A stretch of DNA of 64,000 bases from Kocuria sp. TGY1127_2 (GCF_013394385.1 NZ_AP022834.1:2604001-2668000); one strand, 5' to 3'. Counted from the first letter of the stretch, positions 1 to 9,098 are shown. The notes: generated by a model from the letters alone, not told the origin. Made by a program: numbers and translations.

Positions 1-467
1 CCGGGATGGAAAAATGCCCCGCCCATGATCGTGAGCGAACGGAGCAACTCGGGAAGCCGCGGCTCGATGCGCAGCGCGAGAGCGAAATTCGTCAGGGGCG
101 CGGTGCATATCGCATCCAGTTCCCCCGGATTCGCTCGCGCCAATTCTGCCCAAACTTCGGGGGCGTAACCATCAGAAATGCTCCCGGAGGAATGAACCTG
201 CGCGTGGCCGATCCCTTGCGGCCCGTGCGTTTCGGGAGTGGTCGTCAGCTCCGCCTCGAGAGGCTGAGTCGCCCCCAGAAAGACGGGCACCTCCTCACGC
301 CCGCACAACCGCAGGAGACCCAAGTTGTTCCTCGCGACGTCGTCGGCCGAAACGTTCCCGGGAGTGCAGGAGATCGCCTCGAAACTCACTTCGGGCTGGG
401 CGGCCAGGTACACCAGGGCTATCGCATCGTCGATGCCTGTGTCGTTGTCCAAAAGAATGCGGGGCAT
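1..467 (-). CDS. Nucleoside hydrolase (inosine/uridine-preferring family), N-terminal part
   Basis: The reverse strand reads an open frame from an ATG at 467 to the window edge, so the C-terminal half lies outside. Nucleoside hydrolases cleave ribonucleosides to base plus ribose in purine and pyrimidine salvage. The N-terminus reads MPRILLDNDTGIDDA, the Asp-rich calcium and ribose binding signature (D7, D9, D13, D14), followed by ETHGPQGIG, TAPLTNFALAL and a terminal MGGAFF segment, all typical of the family. No Shine-Dalgarno is present; a TATGCT hexamer ends 6 nt before the ATG, suggesting a leaderless transcript. The exact substrate cannot be told from half a protein. Confidence 0.85.
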   Translation of the reverse strand, partial: MPRILLDNDTGIDDAIALVYLAAQPEVSFEAISCTPGNVSADDVARNNLGLLRLCGREEVPVFLGATQPLEAELTTTPETHGPQGIGHAQVHSSGSISDGYAPEVWAELARANPGELDAICTAPLTNFALALRIEPRLPELLRSLTIMGGAFFHP

Positions 468-473
468 GGACCC

Positions 474-479
474 AGCATA
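474..479 (-). promoter_or_regulatory. Candidate -10 box of a leaderless promoter
   Basis: TATGCT on the reverse strand lies 6 nt upstream of the nucleoside hydrolase ATG (467), so transcription would start at or next to the start codon. Confidence 0.5.
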
Positions 480-518
480 GGTCCGAGCCATGCCGATCGG
501 CAGATGCAGACGCGGACG

Positions 519-572
519 GACCCGACGCTGGTCTCAGTAGGAGGTTACTCCTGCTGAGACCAGCGTCGGGTC
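519..572 (-). terminator. Long near-perfect hairpin, probable terminator of the permease gene
   Basis: GACCCGACGCTGGTCTCAG (519-537) pairs with its complement at 554-572, and AGGAG (539-543) with CTCCT (548-552), closing on a GTTA loop: about 25 pairs including one wobble. It lies 34 nt beyond the permease stop codon on the reverse strand. There is no T-run, as in many actinobacterial terminators. The length is unusual for a simple terminator. Confidence 0.65.
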
Positions 573-605
573 TCCCCCAGTGTCCTGACCGCTCCGCATA
601 GGGCG

Positions 606-2183
606 TCAGTCCTCGTCTTTTTCTTCCTCATCGGGTTGATGGATGATCGTGGTGTTTCCGTGCCCGTGACGCCCACGCGTATGCGTACGCTGTGCGGCCG
701 GACGATCCGCCACGATCGGGTAAAGACCGGTCACGCCTTCCCGTTCGGCCGCCAACTCGCGGACGCGCTTGCGAACCGCGAACCATCCGACGATTAGCGC
801 GGGAACGATGATGATCATCGAACTCAACGTGTAAGTACCCACGGGATAGTCGAATCCGATCAGCACCACGACGCACCCGAGGAATACCAGGGTGACCCAG
901 TTCGTCACCGGGGCAAAGGGCGCCCTGTAACTGGGCCTCTCGTAACGTCCTTTCTTGACGAGCGAGACGAACTTCATGTGCGCCATCGTGATCGCCACCC
1001 AACCGGCGATGATTCCGAGAGACGCAATATTCAGCACGATTTCGAAAGCCGCGTCCGGAACGAAGTAGTTCAGGATCACGCCCAACAGAGCCACGGCCGC
1101 GGTCAGCAGAATCCCGCCGTAAGGAACGCCCGACTTTGTCAGACGCTGGGCGAATTGCGGTGCCGAACCGGCCATCGACATCGAGTGCAGAATGCGCCCC
1201 GTGGAGTACAACCCGGCGTTGAGCGATGACAGCGCCGCGGTGATCACCACCAACTCCATAATCGGTCCCGCGGCCCCCACGTTGATCGATGAGAAGAACG
1301 TGACAAAGGGGGATTCGTCTTCGCTGAACGCCGTGTAGGGCAAAAGCAGGCACAACAAGAAAATCGCACCGACGTAGAAGATCGCGATACGAAGAATCAC
1401 CGTGTTGATGGCTTTCGGGATCACCTTGGCGGCGTTGCGGGTCTCTCCGGAGGTGGTGCCGACCAACTCGATCGATGCATATGCGAAAACGACGCCCTGC
1501 ATGATGACCATCGCCGGGAGGAACCCATTGGGGAAGAGCCCGCCGTTCTCCGAGATCAGCCCGAGTCCACGGGGACTGCCTGTCGGTGTGCCGAAAATGA
1601 CGAAAACAATCGCCAAAACCAGGAAGATGACAAGGGCGACGACCTTGATCAACGAGAACCAGAATTCCATCTCGCCGAAGACTTTGACCGAGATCAGGTT
1701 CATGATCACCACGACCACGATCACAAAGAGCGCGACGAACCACTGGGGTATTGCGTCGATGAACGAGCTGTACTGACCGAACCAGTGCACGTAAATCGCA
1801 ATGGCCGTGGAGTCCACGATGGCCGTGGTTGCCCAATTGAGCCAGTACATCCACCCGGAGACGTAGGCGGCCTTCTCACCGTAGAACTCGCGCGTATAAG
1901 AAACGAAAGAGCCTGACGAAGGCCGGTGAACCACCAACTCGCCCAGCTGACGCAGGATCAGGTACGCGATGAGTCCACAGAGCGCGTAGTCCAAGAACAA
2001 GGACGGGCCGGCGCTGGCCAAGCGTCCTCCGGCACCGAGGAACAGACCGGTGCCGATCGCTCCTCCGATGGCGATCATTTGGAGCTGTCGAGGCCCCAAG
2101 CCTTGTTGAAGTCCGGCCTGTTCCTGCTCATAGGCCATTTCTTCCGGATATTTCGTTGCCTGCTGTTGAGGCGTTTGAGTCAT
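606..2183 (-). CDS. Amino acid permease, APC superfamily (AnsP/GABA-permease-like)
   Basis: A 525-residue polytopic membrane protein with about twelve hydrophobic segments, likely a proton-coupled amino acid importer. The APC signature GAIGTGLFLG (residues 41-50) lies at the start of TM1, and the long N-terminal segment before it is soluble. The C-terminus is a His-rich then acidic tail (GRHGHG followed by DEEEKDED), unusual for the family. The overall pattern resembles L-asparagine (AnsP) and GABA permeases, but specificity cannot be fixed. The frame stays open upstream to 2243; the ATG at 2183 is chosen because AGAGGA precedes it at good spacing. It is divergent from the MetE-like gene and followed by a long hairpin. 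Confidence 0.88.
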   Translation of the reverse strand: MTQTPQQQATKYPEEMAYEQEQAGLQQGLGPRQLQMIAIGGAIGTGLFLGAGGRLASAGPSLFLDYALCGLIAYLILRQLGELVVHRPSSGSFVSYTREFYGEKAAYVSGWMYWLNWATTAIVDSTAIAIYVHWFGQYSSFIDAIPQWFVALFVIVVVVIMNLISVKVFGEMEFWFSLIKVVALVIFLVLAIVFVIFGTPTGSPRGLGLISENGGLFPNGFLPAMVIMQGVVFAYASIELVGTTSGETRNAAKVIPKAINTVILRIAIFYVGAIFLLCLLLPYTAFSEDESPFVTFFSSINVGAAGPIMELVVITAALSSLNAGLYSTGRILHSMSMAGSAPQFAQRLTKSGVPYGGILLTAAVALLGVILNYFVPDAAFEIVLNIASLGIIAGWVAITMAHMKFVSLVKKGRYERPSYRAPFAPVTNWVTLVFLGCVVVLIGFDYPVGTYTLSSMIIIVPALIVGWFAVRKRVRELAAEREGVTGLYPIVADRPAAQRTHTRGRHGHGNTTIIHQPDEEEKDED

Positions 2184-2320
2184 AGGTTCCTCTAGATTTC
2201 GTGACACCGCGGGGCCGACGGTTCGCCTGTGCGAGGCGGGCAAGCCAGAGGAAAAGCGCGCGGCGTCGGTGTTGCATCAACTGGTCACTCGCCAGTCACG
2301 ACCACCCTGTTGTGGTCACG

Positions 2321-2335
2321 ACTACAGGCTGTAGT
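2321..2335. promoter_or_regulatory. Inverted repeat in the divergent intergenic region, possible operator
   Basis: ACTACAG-G-CTGTAGT is a 7-bp perfect inverted repeat around one base, in the 0.3-kb space between the permease start and the SAM riboswitch. Next to it GACCAC (2300-2305) and GTGGTC (2312-2317) form a second inverted repeat. No regulator is recognised nearby; operator function is inferred from position only. Confidence 0.3.
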
Positions 2336-2490
2336 GATCTGCATCGACAAAAGACGCATTCGACACGATAACCCCAAGTGTCACAATCACGTAACAGGCA
2401 CCACACACGAAATACCGTGTCACAAGCCGTGACTGGCTCGTCTGCGTTGGAATCCCGGGCTCATTCCGGGAAAAGTGGGCCAAGGAATAG

Positions 2491-2583
2491 GACCATCCCG
2501 AGCGGCCGAGAGACTTGGCTCGACGACGCCGCAGCAACCCACGAGGCCCGACCCTCGTCGGTGCTAACGCCAAGACCGATGGA
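2491..2583 (+). promoter_or_regulatory. SAM-I (S-box) riboswitch overlapping the ribosome-binding site
   Basis: The S-box core is readable in order: P1 left arm CCATC (2493-2497), P2 GCGGC (2502-2506) with GCCGC (2528-2532) around a GAGAGA kink-turn element, the conserved AGCAACC (2533-2539), P3 hairpin ACGAGG/CCTCGT (2541-2546 with 2553-2558), the conserved GGTGCTAACGCC (2560-2571), and P1 right arm GATGG (2578-2582). The last two bases of P1 are also the first two of the GGAGG ribosome-binding site (2581-2585) of the MetE-like gene. SAM binding, which stabilises P1, should therefore mask the ribosome-binding site directly, i.e. translational control. Confidence 0.85.
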
Positions 2584-2589
2584 GGAAAC

Positions 2590-3783
2590 ATGCTGAACAG
2601 TTCCGACCGCATCCGCACGACCCACGTGGGTTCGCTGCCCCGCACGGACGAGCTCATCCAAGCCAACGCACAACGCGGCAAGGGTGAGATTTCCGAACCC
2701 GATTTCCAGCGCGTACTGACCGATTCGGTCCACGAGATCGTGGGGAAACAAGTCGAGTGGGGAATCGACGTCGTCAACGACGGCGAATACGGTCACGCGA
2801 TGGCCAGTGACGTGGACTACGGCGCGTGGTGGCACTACTCCTTCGCCCGGACCGGTGGCCTCGAAACTGTCGGTGACACCTCGTTCCGGGAAATCCTCAA
2901 GACCCCGGGAAACGGACGCTACAACAGCTTTGCCGTCCGCCGGGATTGGAACCGGTTCGCAGACTTCTATGAGTCATTGGACCTGGGCAACGACCCTGAT
3001 GCCGAGTTCCCGATCGCGACCGGGCCGCTGACCTACAAAGGCCAGGACGCCGTCGCCGCGGACATCAACAACCTGCGAAATGCCGTGACTCAACAGGGCG
3101 CATCCGAGGCGTTCATCGCCTCGCTCTCCCCCGGCTCGGCCTCACGCATCGGAAATCATCACTACGCGACCGACGAAGAGTTCATCTACGCCTGGGCGGA
3201 TGTTCTCCATGAGGAATACAAGGCCATCACGGACGCGGGATTCATCGTCCAGCTCGACGATCCCTCGATCGCCGAAGCATGGGACCAGTTGGTTCCGGAA
3301 CCGACGATCGAGGAGTATCTCCGGTTCAATCAGCTCGCCATTGAGGCCGCGAACTATGCCCTGCGGGGAATACCTGAAGAACAAATCCGATTCCACCTGT
3401 GTTGGGGCTCGTGGCACGGGCCCCACACGACCGACATCGAGATCCAGCACCTCATCGACTCGCTCTTCACTATTAACGCCGGCGCCTACGTTTTCGAAGC
3501 CGCGAACGTCCGCCACGCCCACGAGTGGAAAGCCTGGGAGGATGTGAGTTTGCCCGAGGGCAAATTGGTCATCCCCGGGGTGGTTTCCCACTCGACCAAC
3601 GTCGTCGAACATCCCGAACTCGTGGCCCAGCGCATCGAGCAATACGCTTCGGTCGTCGGCAAGGAGAACGTCATTGCGGGCACCGATTGCGGCCTCGGTG
3701 GACGTCTTCATCCGCAAATCGCGGAAGCCAAGCTCAAGTCCCTGGCGGAGGGTGCGCGCATCGCGAGCGAGCGACTGTTTTAG
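2590..3783 (+). CDS. Cobalamin-independent methionine synthase-like protein (MetE C-terminal domain family)
   Basis: A 397-residue protein corresponding to a lone C-terminal MetE catalytic barrel (YxjG/YxjH type), roughly half the length of full MetE. It starts with RTTHVGSLPR and keeps a zinc site: HxC at H269 and C271 and a third Cys at C367 (GTDCG). The expected role is zinc-dependent methyl transfer to homocysteine, or a related thiol, for methionine supply. The upstream S-box riboswitch supports a methionine/SAM role. The frame is open further upstream through the riboswitch, but the ATG at 2590 is preceded by GGAGG at ideal spacing. The methyl donor is unknown because the N-terminal MetE half is absent. 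A PTS EIIA gene follows 44 nt downstream. Confidence 0.85.
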   Translation: MLNSSDRIRTTHVGSLPRTDELIQANAQRGKGEISEPDFQRVLTDSVHEIVGKQVEWGIDVVNDGEYGHAMASDVDYGAWWHYSFARTGGLETVGDTSFREILKTPGNGRYNSFAVRRDWNRFADFYESLDLGNDPDAEFPIATGPLTYKGQDAVAADINNLRNAVTQQGASEAFIASLSPGSASRIGNHHYATDEEFIYAWADVLHEEYKAITDAGFIVQLDDPSIAEAWDQLVPEPTIEEYLRFNQLAIEAANYALRGIPEEQIRFHLCWGSWHGPHTTDIEIQHLIDSLFTINAGAYVFEAANVRHAHEWKAWEDVSLPEGKLVIPGVVSHSTNVVEHPELVAQRIEQYASVVGKENVIAGTDCGLGGRLHPQIAEAKLKSLAEGARIASERLF

Positions 3784-3827
3784 GGTGGACTGAAGAACCT
3801 TCGCAATCTCCCTTAAGGAATGAGCTC

Positions 3828-4340
3828 ATGTCCGCTGATCAGCCCCAACCCCAAGATGCCGCCCCCACAAGCGAGCATCCCTCGCAGATTCTCGCGCCCG
3901 TCGCCGGAGAAATCATTCGGATCGAGCACGTCGACGATCCTGTTTTCGCCGGAAAGATGATGGGTGAAGGCTTCGGCATTCAGAACCCCACATCGGGAGA
4001 AATCGTCGCGCCCGTCGCCGGAGAAGTGACCGTGACGACGAGCAGCAAGCATGCGCTCGGCATCCGGACCGACGACGGCCTCGAGGTTCTGCTGCATTTG
4101 GGGATCGATACCGTCGAGCTCAAGGGCGCGCCCTTCGAGCTGCATTCGGCCAAGCACGACCGGGTCGCGGCGGGCCAACGACTGGGCACGATGGACATTG
4201 AGGCGGTCCGAGCCGCGGGCAAGGACCCGACGAGCATCGTGGTCATCACCAATTCCGCCGACCGGCTGGAAGCGCTTTCAGTACAGGGCGGTCAGGCGGC
4301 GCTGGGCGATGTGGCGGCGTCCGCTGTGCTCCGCGACTGA
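3828..4340 (+). CDS. PTS glucose-type EIIA component (stand-alone)
   Basis: A 170-residue single-domain EIIA-Glc/Crr-type phosphocarrier. It would accept phosphate from HPr and pass it to an EIIB, and could act as a regulator. The repeated APVAGE motifs and the two histidines fall as in enterobacterial Crr: His75 (SSKHALGI) and His90, the phosphorylation site (VLLHLGID). The residue numbers coincide with the E. coli protein. The ATG at 3828 has AAGGA 8 nt upstream. No EIIB/EIIC gene is in the window, so it must work with a partner encoded elsewhere. Its position behind the riboswitch-controlled MetE-like gene suggests possible co-transcription, which would be an odd pairing. Confidence 0.88.
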   Translation: MSADQPQPQDAAPTSEHPSQILAPVAGEIIRIEHVDDPVFAGKMMGEGFGIQNPTSGEIVAPVAGEVTVTTSSKHALGIRTDDGLEVLLHLGIDTVELKGAPFELHSAKHDRVAAGQRLGTMDIEAVRAAGKDPTSIVVITNSADRLEALSVQGGQAALGDVAASAVLRD

Positions 4341-4374
4341 TTGCTAACGCCCCGATTCCTTGGGGAGGTCCTCC

Positions 4375-5247
4375 CTAGAACACGATCGCGTGGTTCCCGT
4401 GCCAGAAGACGCGGTCTTCCGCATGGGCTTGGACGGCTCGGGACAAAGTCGCTCTTTCCACGTACGCTCCGTGTTTCTGCAGATCCGCAGGCGAAAACGT
4501 GTGGTCCACCCGCGTGACGTCCTGTTCGATGATGGGCCCAGCGTCGAGCTCCGGAGTGACGTAGTGTGCCGTGGCCCCGATGAGTTTGACCCCGCGTTCC
4601 CAGGCCATGCGGTAAGGACCGGTGCCGACGAAAGCGGGCAGGAACGAGTGATGGATGTTGATAATCGGCACATCGATCCGCCGCAGGAAGTCCTCGGACA
4701 GAATCTGCATGTACCTGGCCAGGACCATGAAGTCGGCTTTCCCACTCACGAGCTCCATGATCTGTGCCTCGGCGACCGACTTGTCCGAGCCCTGGGAGGG
4801 AACGTGATGGAACGGAATGCCGAAGTATTCGACCTCCTCGCGCAGGTCTGGATGATTCGATATGACCATGGGGATCTCGACCGGAAGTTCACCGCGCTGC
4901 TGACGCCACAGGAGGTCGAGCAGGCAATGGTCCGATTTCGGTGCTAGAACGATCATCCGTTTGGGCTTGGAGCGGTCAATCAGTTGCCATTCGAGCCCCA
5001 CGGAAAGCAGAGTTTCCTGCAGGTCGGACTCTATCTCCGGGATCGACTCGGAAAAGTTCTCTTTGTGAAAGACCGTCCGCTGGTAGAAGATCGGAGCCTG
5101 GTCAATACTCGTGAACTGGTCGCTCTGCAGAATGTTCCCGCCGTTGCGTGCTATCGCGGTAGCCACGGCTCCGACGATCCCCGGACGGTCGGGTCCCTTG
5201 ACGACGAGGCAGCCCTGGTCCGCCAGACGGTCAATACGATGTGTCAT
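4375..5247 (-). CDS. purU: Formyltetrahydrofolate deformylase
   Basis: A 290-residue cytoplasmic enzyme hydrolysing 10-formyl-THF to THF plus formate, balancing one-carbon pools and supplying formate for purine synthesis. An N-terminal ACT domain (about residues 10-90, CLVVKGPDRPGIVGAVA) precedes the formyltransferase-fold domain with INIHHSFLPAF (catalytic Asn and His), GATAHYVTPELDAGPII (catalytic Asp) and GTGPYRMAWERGVK. The full family length is present. The ATG at 5247 has GGAG at good spacing; a longer frame to 5322 lacks a better site. It is convergent with the EIIA gene. Confidence 0.93.
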   Translation of the reverse strand: MTHRIDRLADQGCLVVKGPDRPGIVGAVATAIARNGGNILQSDQFTSIDQAPIFYQRTVFHKENFSESIPEIESDLQETLLSVGLEWQLIDRSKPKRMIVLAPKSDHCLLDLLWRQQRGELPVEIPMVISNHPDLREEVEYFGIPFHHVPSQGSDKSVAEAQIMELVSGKADFMVLARYMQILSEDFLRRIDVPIINIHHSFLPAFVGTGPYRMAWERGVKLIGATAHYVTPELDAGPIIEQDVTRVDHTFSPADLQKHGAYVERATLSRAVQAHAEDRVFWHGNHAIVF

Positions 5248-5287
5248 AAAATCTCCGTGCTTCTTAAGGATCGAGGAAACGCACATG

Positions 5288-5318
5288 GCCCGGACCGGCA
5301 CCGAGTGCTGGTCCGGGC
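5288..5318 (-). terminator. Hairpin terminator between thiolase and purU
   Basis: GCCCGGACC (5288-5296) pairs with GGTCCGGGC (5310-5318), with further pairing inside the loop, just past the thiolase stop codon. No T-run. Confidence 0.6.
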
Positions 5319-5333
5319 GCATTCACGTGGTTT

Positions 5334-6521
5334 CTACCGGAACAGCAACAGGGCCTCGCCCTGCCCACCGCCGCCGCACAGCGAGACGGCGGCCTTGCCG
5401 CCATTCCGGCGCTTCAGCTCGTAGGCCGCGTGCAAGGCCAGCCGCGCGCCGGAAGCACCGATCGGGTGACCCAGCGCAATCGCGCCCCCGTGAATATTGA
5501 TCTTCTCCTGGTCGATGTTCAGGTCGCGACCGGACTGCAGAGCGACCGCGGCAAAGGCCTCGTTGATCTCCCAGAAATCGAGATCCTGAGCCGTCCAACC
5601 GCCCTTGTCCAAGGCGGCCTGGGTCGCCTGGGACGGTTGAGAATGCAGGGCGCCATCAGGGCCCGCCGTTTGGCCGGCTGCCCCGACCTCGGCAAGCCAT
5701 TCGAGTCCGTGATCCTCTGCGAACGTCTTGGATGTCACGATCAGCGCCGCGGCACCGTCGGACAGCGGCGAGGAGTTTCCGGCAGTAATCGTGCCGTTGT
5801 GGGCAAAAGCAGGGCGCAGCTTGCCCAAAGTTTCGGTCGTGGAGTCGGGGCGGATGCCCTGGTCCGAATCCACCGTCACGGGTTCGCCCTTGCGCTGGGG
5901 AATTCTCAGCGGTGCGATCTCTTCGCCCAGAATCCCCGATGCCGCGGCCTCACCCGCTCGGCGATGCGAAGCGGCCGCGATCTCATCCTGCTCCTCACGT
6001 CCGATGCCGCGAGGCACGTTGTCCTCTTCGGTCATCGCACCCATCGAGCGACCGTCCTGTGCGTCCGTGAGCCCGTCACGCGCCACGGCGTCGACAAGCC
6101 GAAGGTCCCCGTACGATTTCCCTGCCCGTACCCCGGGGGCCACGTGCGGCGCTGAGGACATGGATTCTTGGCCTCCGGCCACCACGACGTCGGCCTCCCC
6201 CAAACGAATCAGCCGAGCGGCCTCGGTCACGGCAGCGAGACCCGAAAGGCAGACCTTGTTGAGGGTCATGGCTGGAACATTCCGTGAAATTCCCGCTTCC
6301 AGCGCCGAGGATTTCGCCGGGTTCTGTCCGCAACCGGCCTGGACCACGTGCCCCATGAAAACCTGGTCCACCTGCTCCGCGGACACCCCGGAACGTTCGA
6401 GGGACGCGGCGATCGCGTGAGCCCCAAGGTCCACGGCCGTGAGCCCCGCGAGTTGTCCCATAATTTTTCCCTGCGGAGTGCGAGCGCCGCCCACAATCAC
6501 GACGTCATTGAGATGGGACAC
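5334..6521 (-). CDS. Acetyl-CoA C-acetyltransferase (thiolase)
   Basis: A 395-residue thiolase catalysing reversible acetoacetyl-CoA formation and cleavage. Active-site features are complete: nucleophilic Cys91 in NKVCLSG, EINEAF, ALGHPIGASGARL and the second catalytic Cys in SLCGGGGQGEA. The length matches the biosynthetic/degradative thiolase family. The chosen start is a GTG at 6521 with AAGGAG 7 nt upstream; the frame continues to 6725 without a better site. It is a single gene between corA and purU, away from the larger acyl-CoA degradation block. Confidence 0.9.
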   Translation of the reverse strand: MSHLNDVVIVGGARTPQGKIMGQLAGLTAVDLGAHAIAASLERSGVSAEQVDQVFMGHVVQAGCGQNPAKSSALEAGISRNVPAMTLNKVCLSGLAAVTEAARLIRLGEADVVVAGGQESMSSAPHVAPGVRAGKSYGDLRLVDAVARDGLTDAQDGRSMGAMTEEDNVPRGIGREEQDEIAAASHRRAGEAAASGILGEEIAPLRIPQRKGEPVTVDSDQGIRPDSTTETLGKLRPAFAHNGTITAGNSSPLSDGAAALIVTSKTFAEDHGLEWLAEVGAAGQTAGPDGALHSQPSQATQAALDKGGWTAQDLDFWEINEAFAAVALQSGRDLNIDQEKINIHGGAIALGHPIGASGARLALHAAYELKRRNGGKAAVSLCGGGGQGEALLLFR

Positions 6522-6634
6522 GGAAGAACTCCTTCGATCGGCACGGGCGCGTTGCACCACCTCATGGTACGACAGGGCGCGAGCCCGGCGGATATTCATG
6601 AAGCACAAGTCCGAGACACTGTCTCGAAGTCCGG

Positions 6635-7615
6635 CTACATCCAGTTCTTCTTCTTGAAGACCAGATATAGGGTCCCGCAAATCAGGGCCATCAGTCCCAG
6701 GACCAAGGGGTAGCCCACGGTCCATTTCAGTTCCGGCATGACCTCAAAGTTCATGCCGTAAATCCCCGCGATGACGGTGGGGACCGCCAGAATCGCGGCC
6801 CAGCTCGAGAGCCTCTTCATGGCGTCGTTCTGCCGTTGGCCCACCAGCGTGGAGTCCACGGTGAGCGCGTTCTGCAAGGCGGAGCGGAGGCTGTCCAGGT
6901 GTTCCAGTGCTCGCAGCACGTGGTCCTTGACGTCGCGGAAATGCGGATGGAGCTGCTTCGGGGTCTCATACTTCTCGGCACCGCGCATCAACAGATCCAG
7001 CAAGTAACTCAGCGGGCGCGTGCCCCGCTGGAATTTCACGACTTCTTTGAAAAGTTCGTAAATGCGCTGGGAGGAATTGCTTCCCGTGAAAAGATCCTCC
7101 TCGATCTCGTCCAGGTCTTCTTCGAGGTCCATCAGGATCGGTTCGTACTCGTCGACAACGCCGTCGAGCAGGAAATACAGCAAAGTCTGCGGATTGTGCG
7201 GCTCCAGGTGCTGGCGTTTGAACGCTCGACGCATCTGGTTCAGGACCAGCTGGGAGGCCCCACCTTCCGGTATGGTCACCAGAAAGTAATTGGGCCCGAT
7301 GAAAGCGTGAATTTCACCGATCGACAGCTTCTCGGTCCTGTCCGTATACGAGATCGGATGAACCGCCAGGAAGAGCGCCTCACCGTATCGCTCCAGTTTC
7401 GGCCGTTGATGTCCGTGCGAGGCATCCTCGACCGCGAGGGGGTGAAGATCGAGGGACTCCGCCAGACGTTTCAGCTCCTCGTCCGAAGGATCCTCGACCA
7501 CCAAACATGCGCTCGAGCCAGGAGAGGTGGACAACGCTGCGATGGCGTCCTCCGCCGAATCCTGCGGATGAGTTTGTTCGCTCGAATCAATGAGAGTGTG
7601 AAGAAGATACGCCAT
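6635..7615 (-). CDS. corA: CorA-type magnesium/cobalt transporter
   Basis: A 326-residue inner-membrane channel for Mg2+ (and Co2+), active as a pentamer. A large acidic, helical cytoplasmic N-terminal domain (to about residue 260) is followed by two TM helices; the signature YGMN (about residues 286-289) closes TM1 and the protein ends in a basic FKKKNWM tail. The length is normal. The start at 7615 is the only reasonable ATG, but the ribosome-binding site is weak. It sits 45 nt downstream of purA on the same strand. Confidence 0.92.
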   Translation of the reverse strand: MAYLLHTLIDSSEQTHPQDSAEDAIAALSTSPGSSACLVVEDPSDEELKRLAESLDLHPLAVEDASHGHQRPKLERYGEALFLAVHPISYTDRTEKLSIGEIHAFIGPNYFLVTIPEGGASQLVLNQMRRAFKRQHLEPHNPQTLLYFLLDGVVDEYEPILMDLEEDLDEIEEDLFTGSNSSQRIYELFKEVVKFQRGTRPLSYLLDLLMRGAEKYETPKQLHPHFRDVKDHVLRALEHLDSLRSALQNALTVDSTLVGQRQNDAMKRLSSWAAILAVPTVIAGIYGMNFEVMPELKWTVGYPLVLGLMALICGTLYLVFKKKNWM

Positions 7616-7660
7616 GCTGAGCCCGTCTATCCGTGGTCACTGCTCGTTCTTGACGGTGCT

Positions 7661-8950
7661 TCACTCATCGATGAGATCACGAACGACGATCGTGTTCTCA
7701 CGCCCCGGCCCGACGCCGATCGCAGAGATACGGCATCCCGAGAGTTCTTCGAGTTTTTCGACGTACTTCCGTGCGTTCTCCGGAAGGTCGTCCAGAGACT
7801 GTGCTTGAGAGATGTCCTCGGTCCATCCGTCGAAGTACTCGTAGATCGGTTTGGCATGGTGGAATTCGGTTTGCGTCATCGGAATCTCGTCGTGCCGCAC
7901 CCCATCGACGTCGTAGGCCACGCAGACGGGAATTTGCTCGAGTCCGGTCAGAACGTCCATCTTGGTGAGGAAGAGGTCGGTGAGCCCGTTGATACGGACC
8001 GCTTGCCGGGCCAGAACCGCGTCGTACCAGCCGCACCGGCGAGGACGGCCGGTATTCACACCGAACTCGCCACCGGTCTTTTGAAGGAATTCGCCCCACT
8101 CGTCAAAGAGCTCGGTCGGGAATGGCCCGGCACCCACACGGGTCGTATAGGCCTTCTGAATGCCGATCACTCGTGAGATTCGGGTCGGGCCCACACCGGA
8201 GCCCACCGATGCACCGCCGGCTGTGGGATTCGACGAGGTCACGAAGGGGTATGTCCCGTGGTCGACATCCAGGAAGGTAGCCTGGCCGCCCTCCATGAGT
8301 AAGGTTTTGCCCTCGTCGAGCGCGTTGTTCAGAACCAGCGTGGAATCCACGATCATCGGTTCGAGCCGCTGAGCGAATGACATGAAGTAATCGACGATCT
8401 CATCGACTTCCACATGGTGCCGGTTGTAGACCTTGACCAGAAGCTCATTCTTCTGGCGGAGGGACCCCTCGACCTTCTGCCGAAGGATCGACTCATCCAT
8501 GATGTCTTGAACGCGGATGCCCAAGCGACCGATCTTGTCCATGTAGGCGGGGCCGATGCCGCGTCCCGTCGTTCCGATCGCGCGCTTGCCCAAGAAACGT
8601 TCGGTCACCTTGTCCATGGTCTGATGGAACGGCGCCACGAGGTGAGCATTCGCGGAAATCCGCAATTTGGACGTATCCGCCCCGCGAGCTTGAAGGCCGT
8701 CGATTTCCTCGAAGAGAGCCTCGGGATTGACGACCACGCCATTTCCGATCACCGGCGTCGCGTTAGGACTCAGGATTCCAGCGGGCAGCAATTTGAGTTC
8801 GAACTTCTCCCCGCCGACGACGACGGTGTGGCCAGCGTTGTTTCCGCCATTCGGCTTGACGACGTAGTCGACGCGGCCGCCGAGGAGGTCGGTAGCTTTG
8901 CCTTTGCCCTCATCGCCCCACTGGGCGCCGACGATTACGATTGCTGGCAT
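7661..8950 (-). CDS. purA: Adenylosuccinate synthetase
   Basis: A 429-residue enzyme for GTP-dependent condensation of IMP with aspartate, the first committed step to AMP. The N-terminal WGDEGKGK motif (residues 11-18, catalytic Asp13) and NNAGHTV (His41) are intact, as are [21 protein letters not shown] and the C-terminal GPGRENTI. The ATG at 8950 gives the family N-terminus [23 protein letters not shown] lies 12 nt upstream, rather far. The gene order with fbaA, DUF3151 and ald is common in Micrococcales. Confidence 0.97.
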   Translation of the reverse strand: MPAIVIVGAQWGDEGKGKATDLLGGRVDYVVKPNGGNNAGHTVVVGGEKFELKLLPAGILSPNATPVIGNGVVVNPEALFEEIDGLQARGADTSKLRISANAHLVAPFHQTMDKVTERFLGKRAIGTTGRGIGPAYMDKIGRLGIRVQDIMDESILRQKVEGSLRQKNELLVKVYNRHHVEVDEIVDYFMSFAQRLEPMIVDSTLVLNNALDEGKTLLMEGGQATFLDVDHGTYPFVTSSNPTAGGASVGSGVGPTRISRVIGIQKAYTTRVGAGPFPTELFDEWGEFLQKTGGEFGVNTGRPRRCGWYDAVLARQAVRINGLTDLFLTKMDVLTGLEQIPVCVAYDVDGVRHDEIPMTQTEFHHAKPIYEYFDGWTEDISQAQSLDDLPENARKYVEKLEELSGCRISAIGVGPGRENTIVVRDLIDE

Positions 8951-9098
8951 TTGGAAAATCCACTCCTGTTGACAGGTCACCAACCGGGTTTCACGGCGGC
9001 GAAAGGCACGCGGGACATGAGCGCCTCGCAAAGCCACAGTCCAGGATACCTGCTGCAGTCGGTCGCATACTCGCTCGGACAGTATTTTTCGAGATGAA

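Noticed and set aside
6-557. 183-codon forward open frame
   Set aside because: Antisense to the clear nucleoside hydrolase and its terminator; arginine-rich composition typical of shadow frames in high-GC DNA.
628-1854. 408-codon reverse frame inside the permease gene
   Set aside because: Overlaps the permease in another frame; composition is Arg/His/Gly-rich with no family motif.
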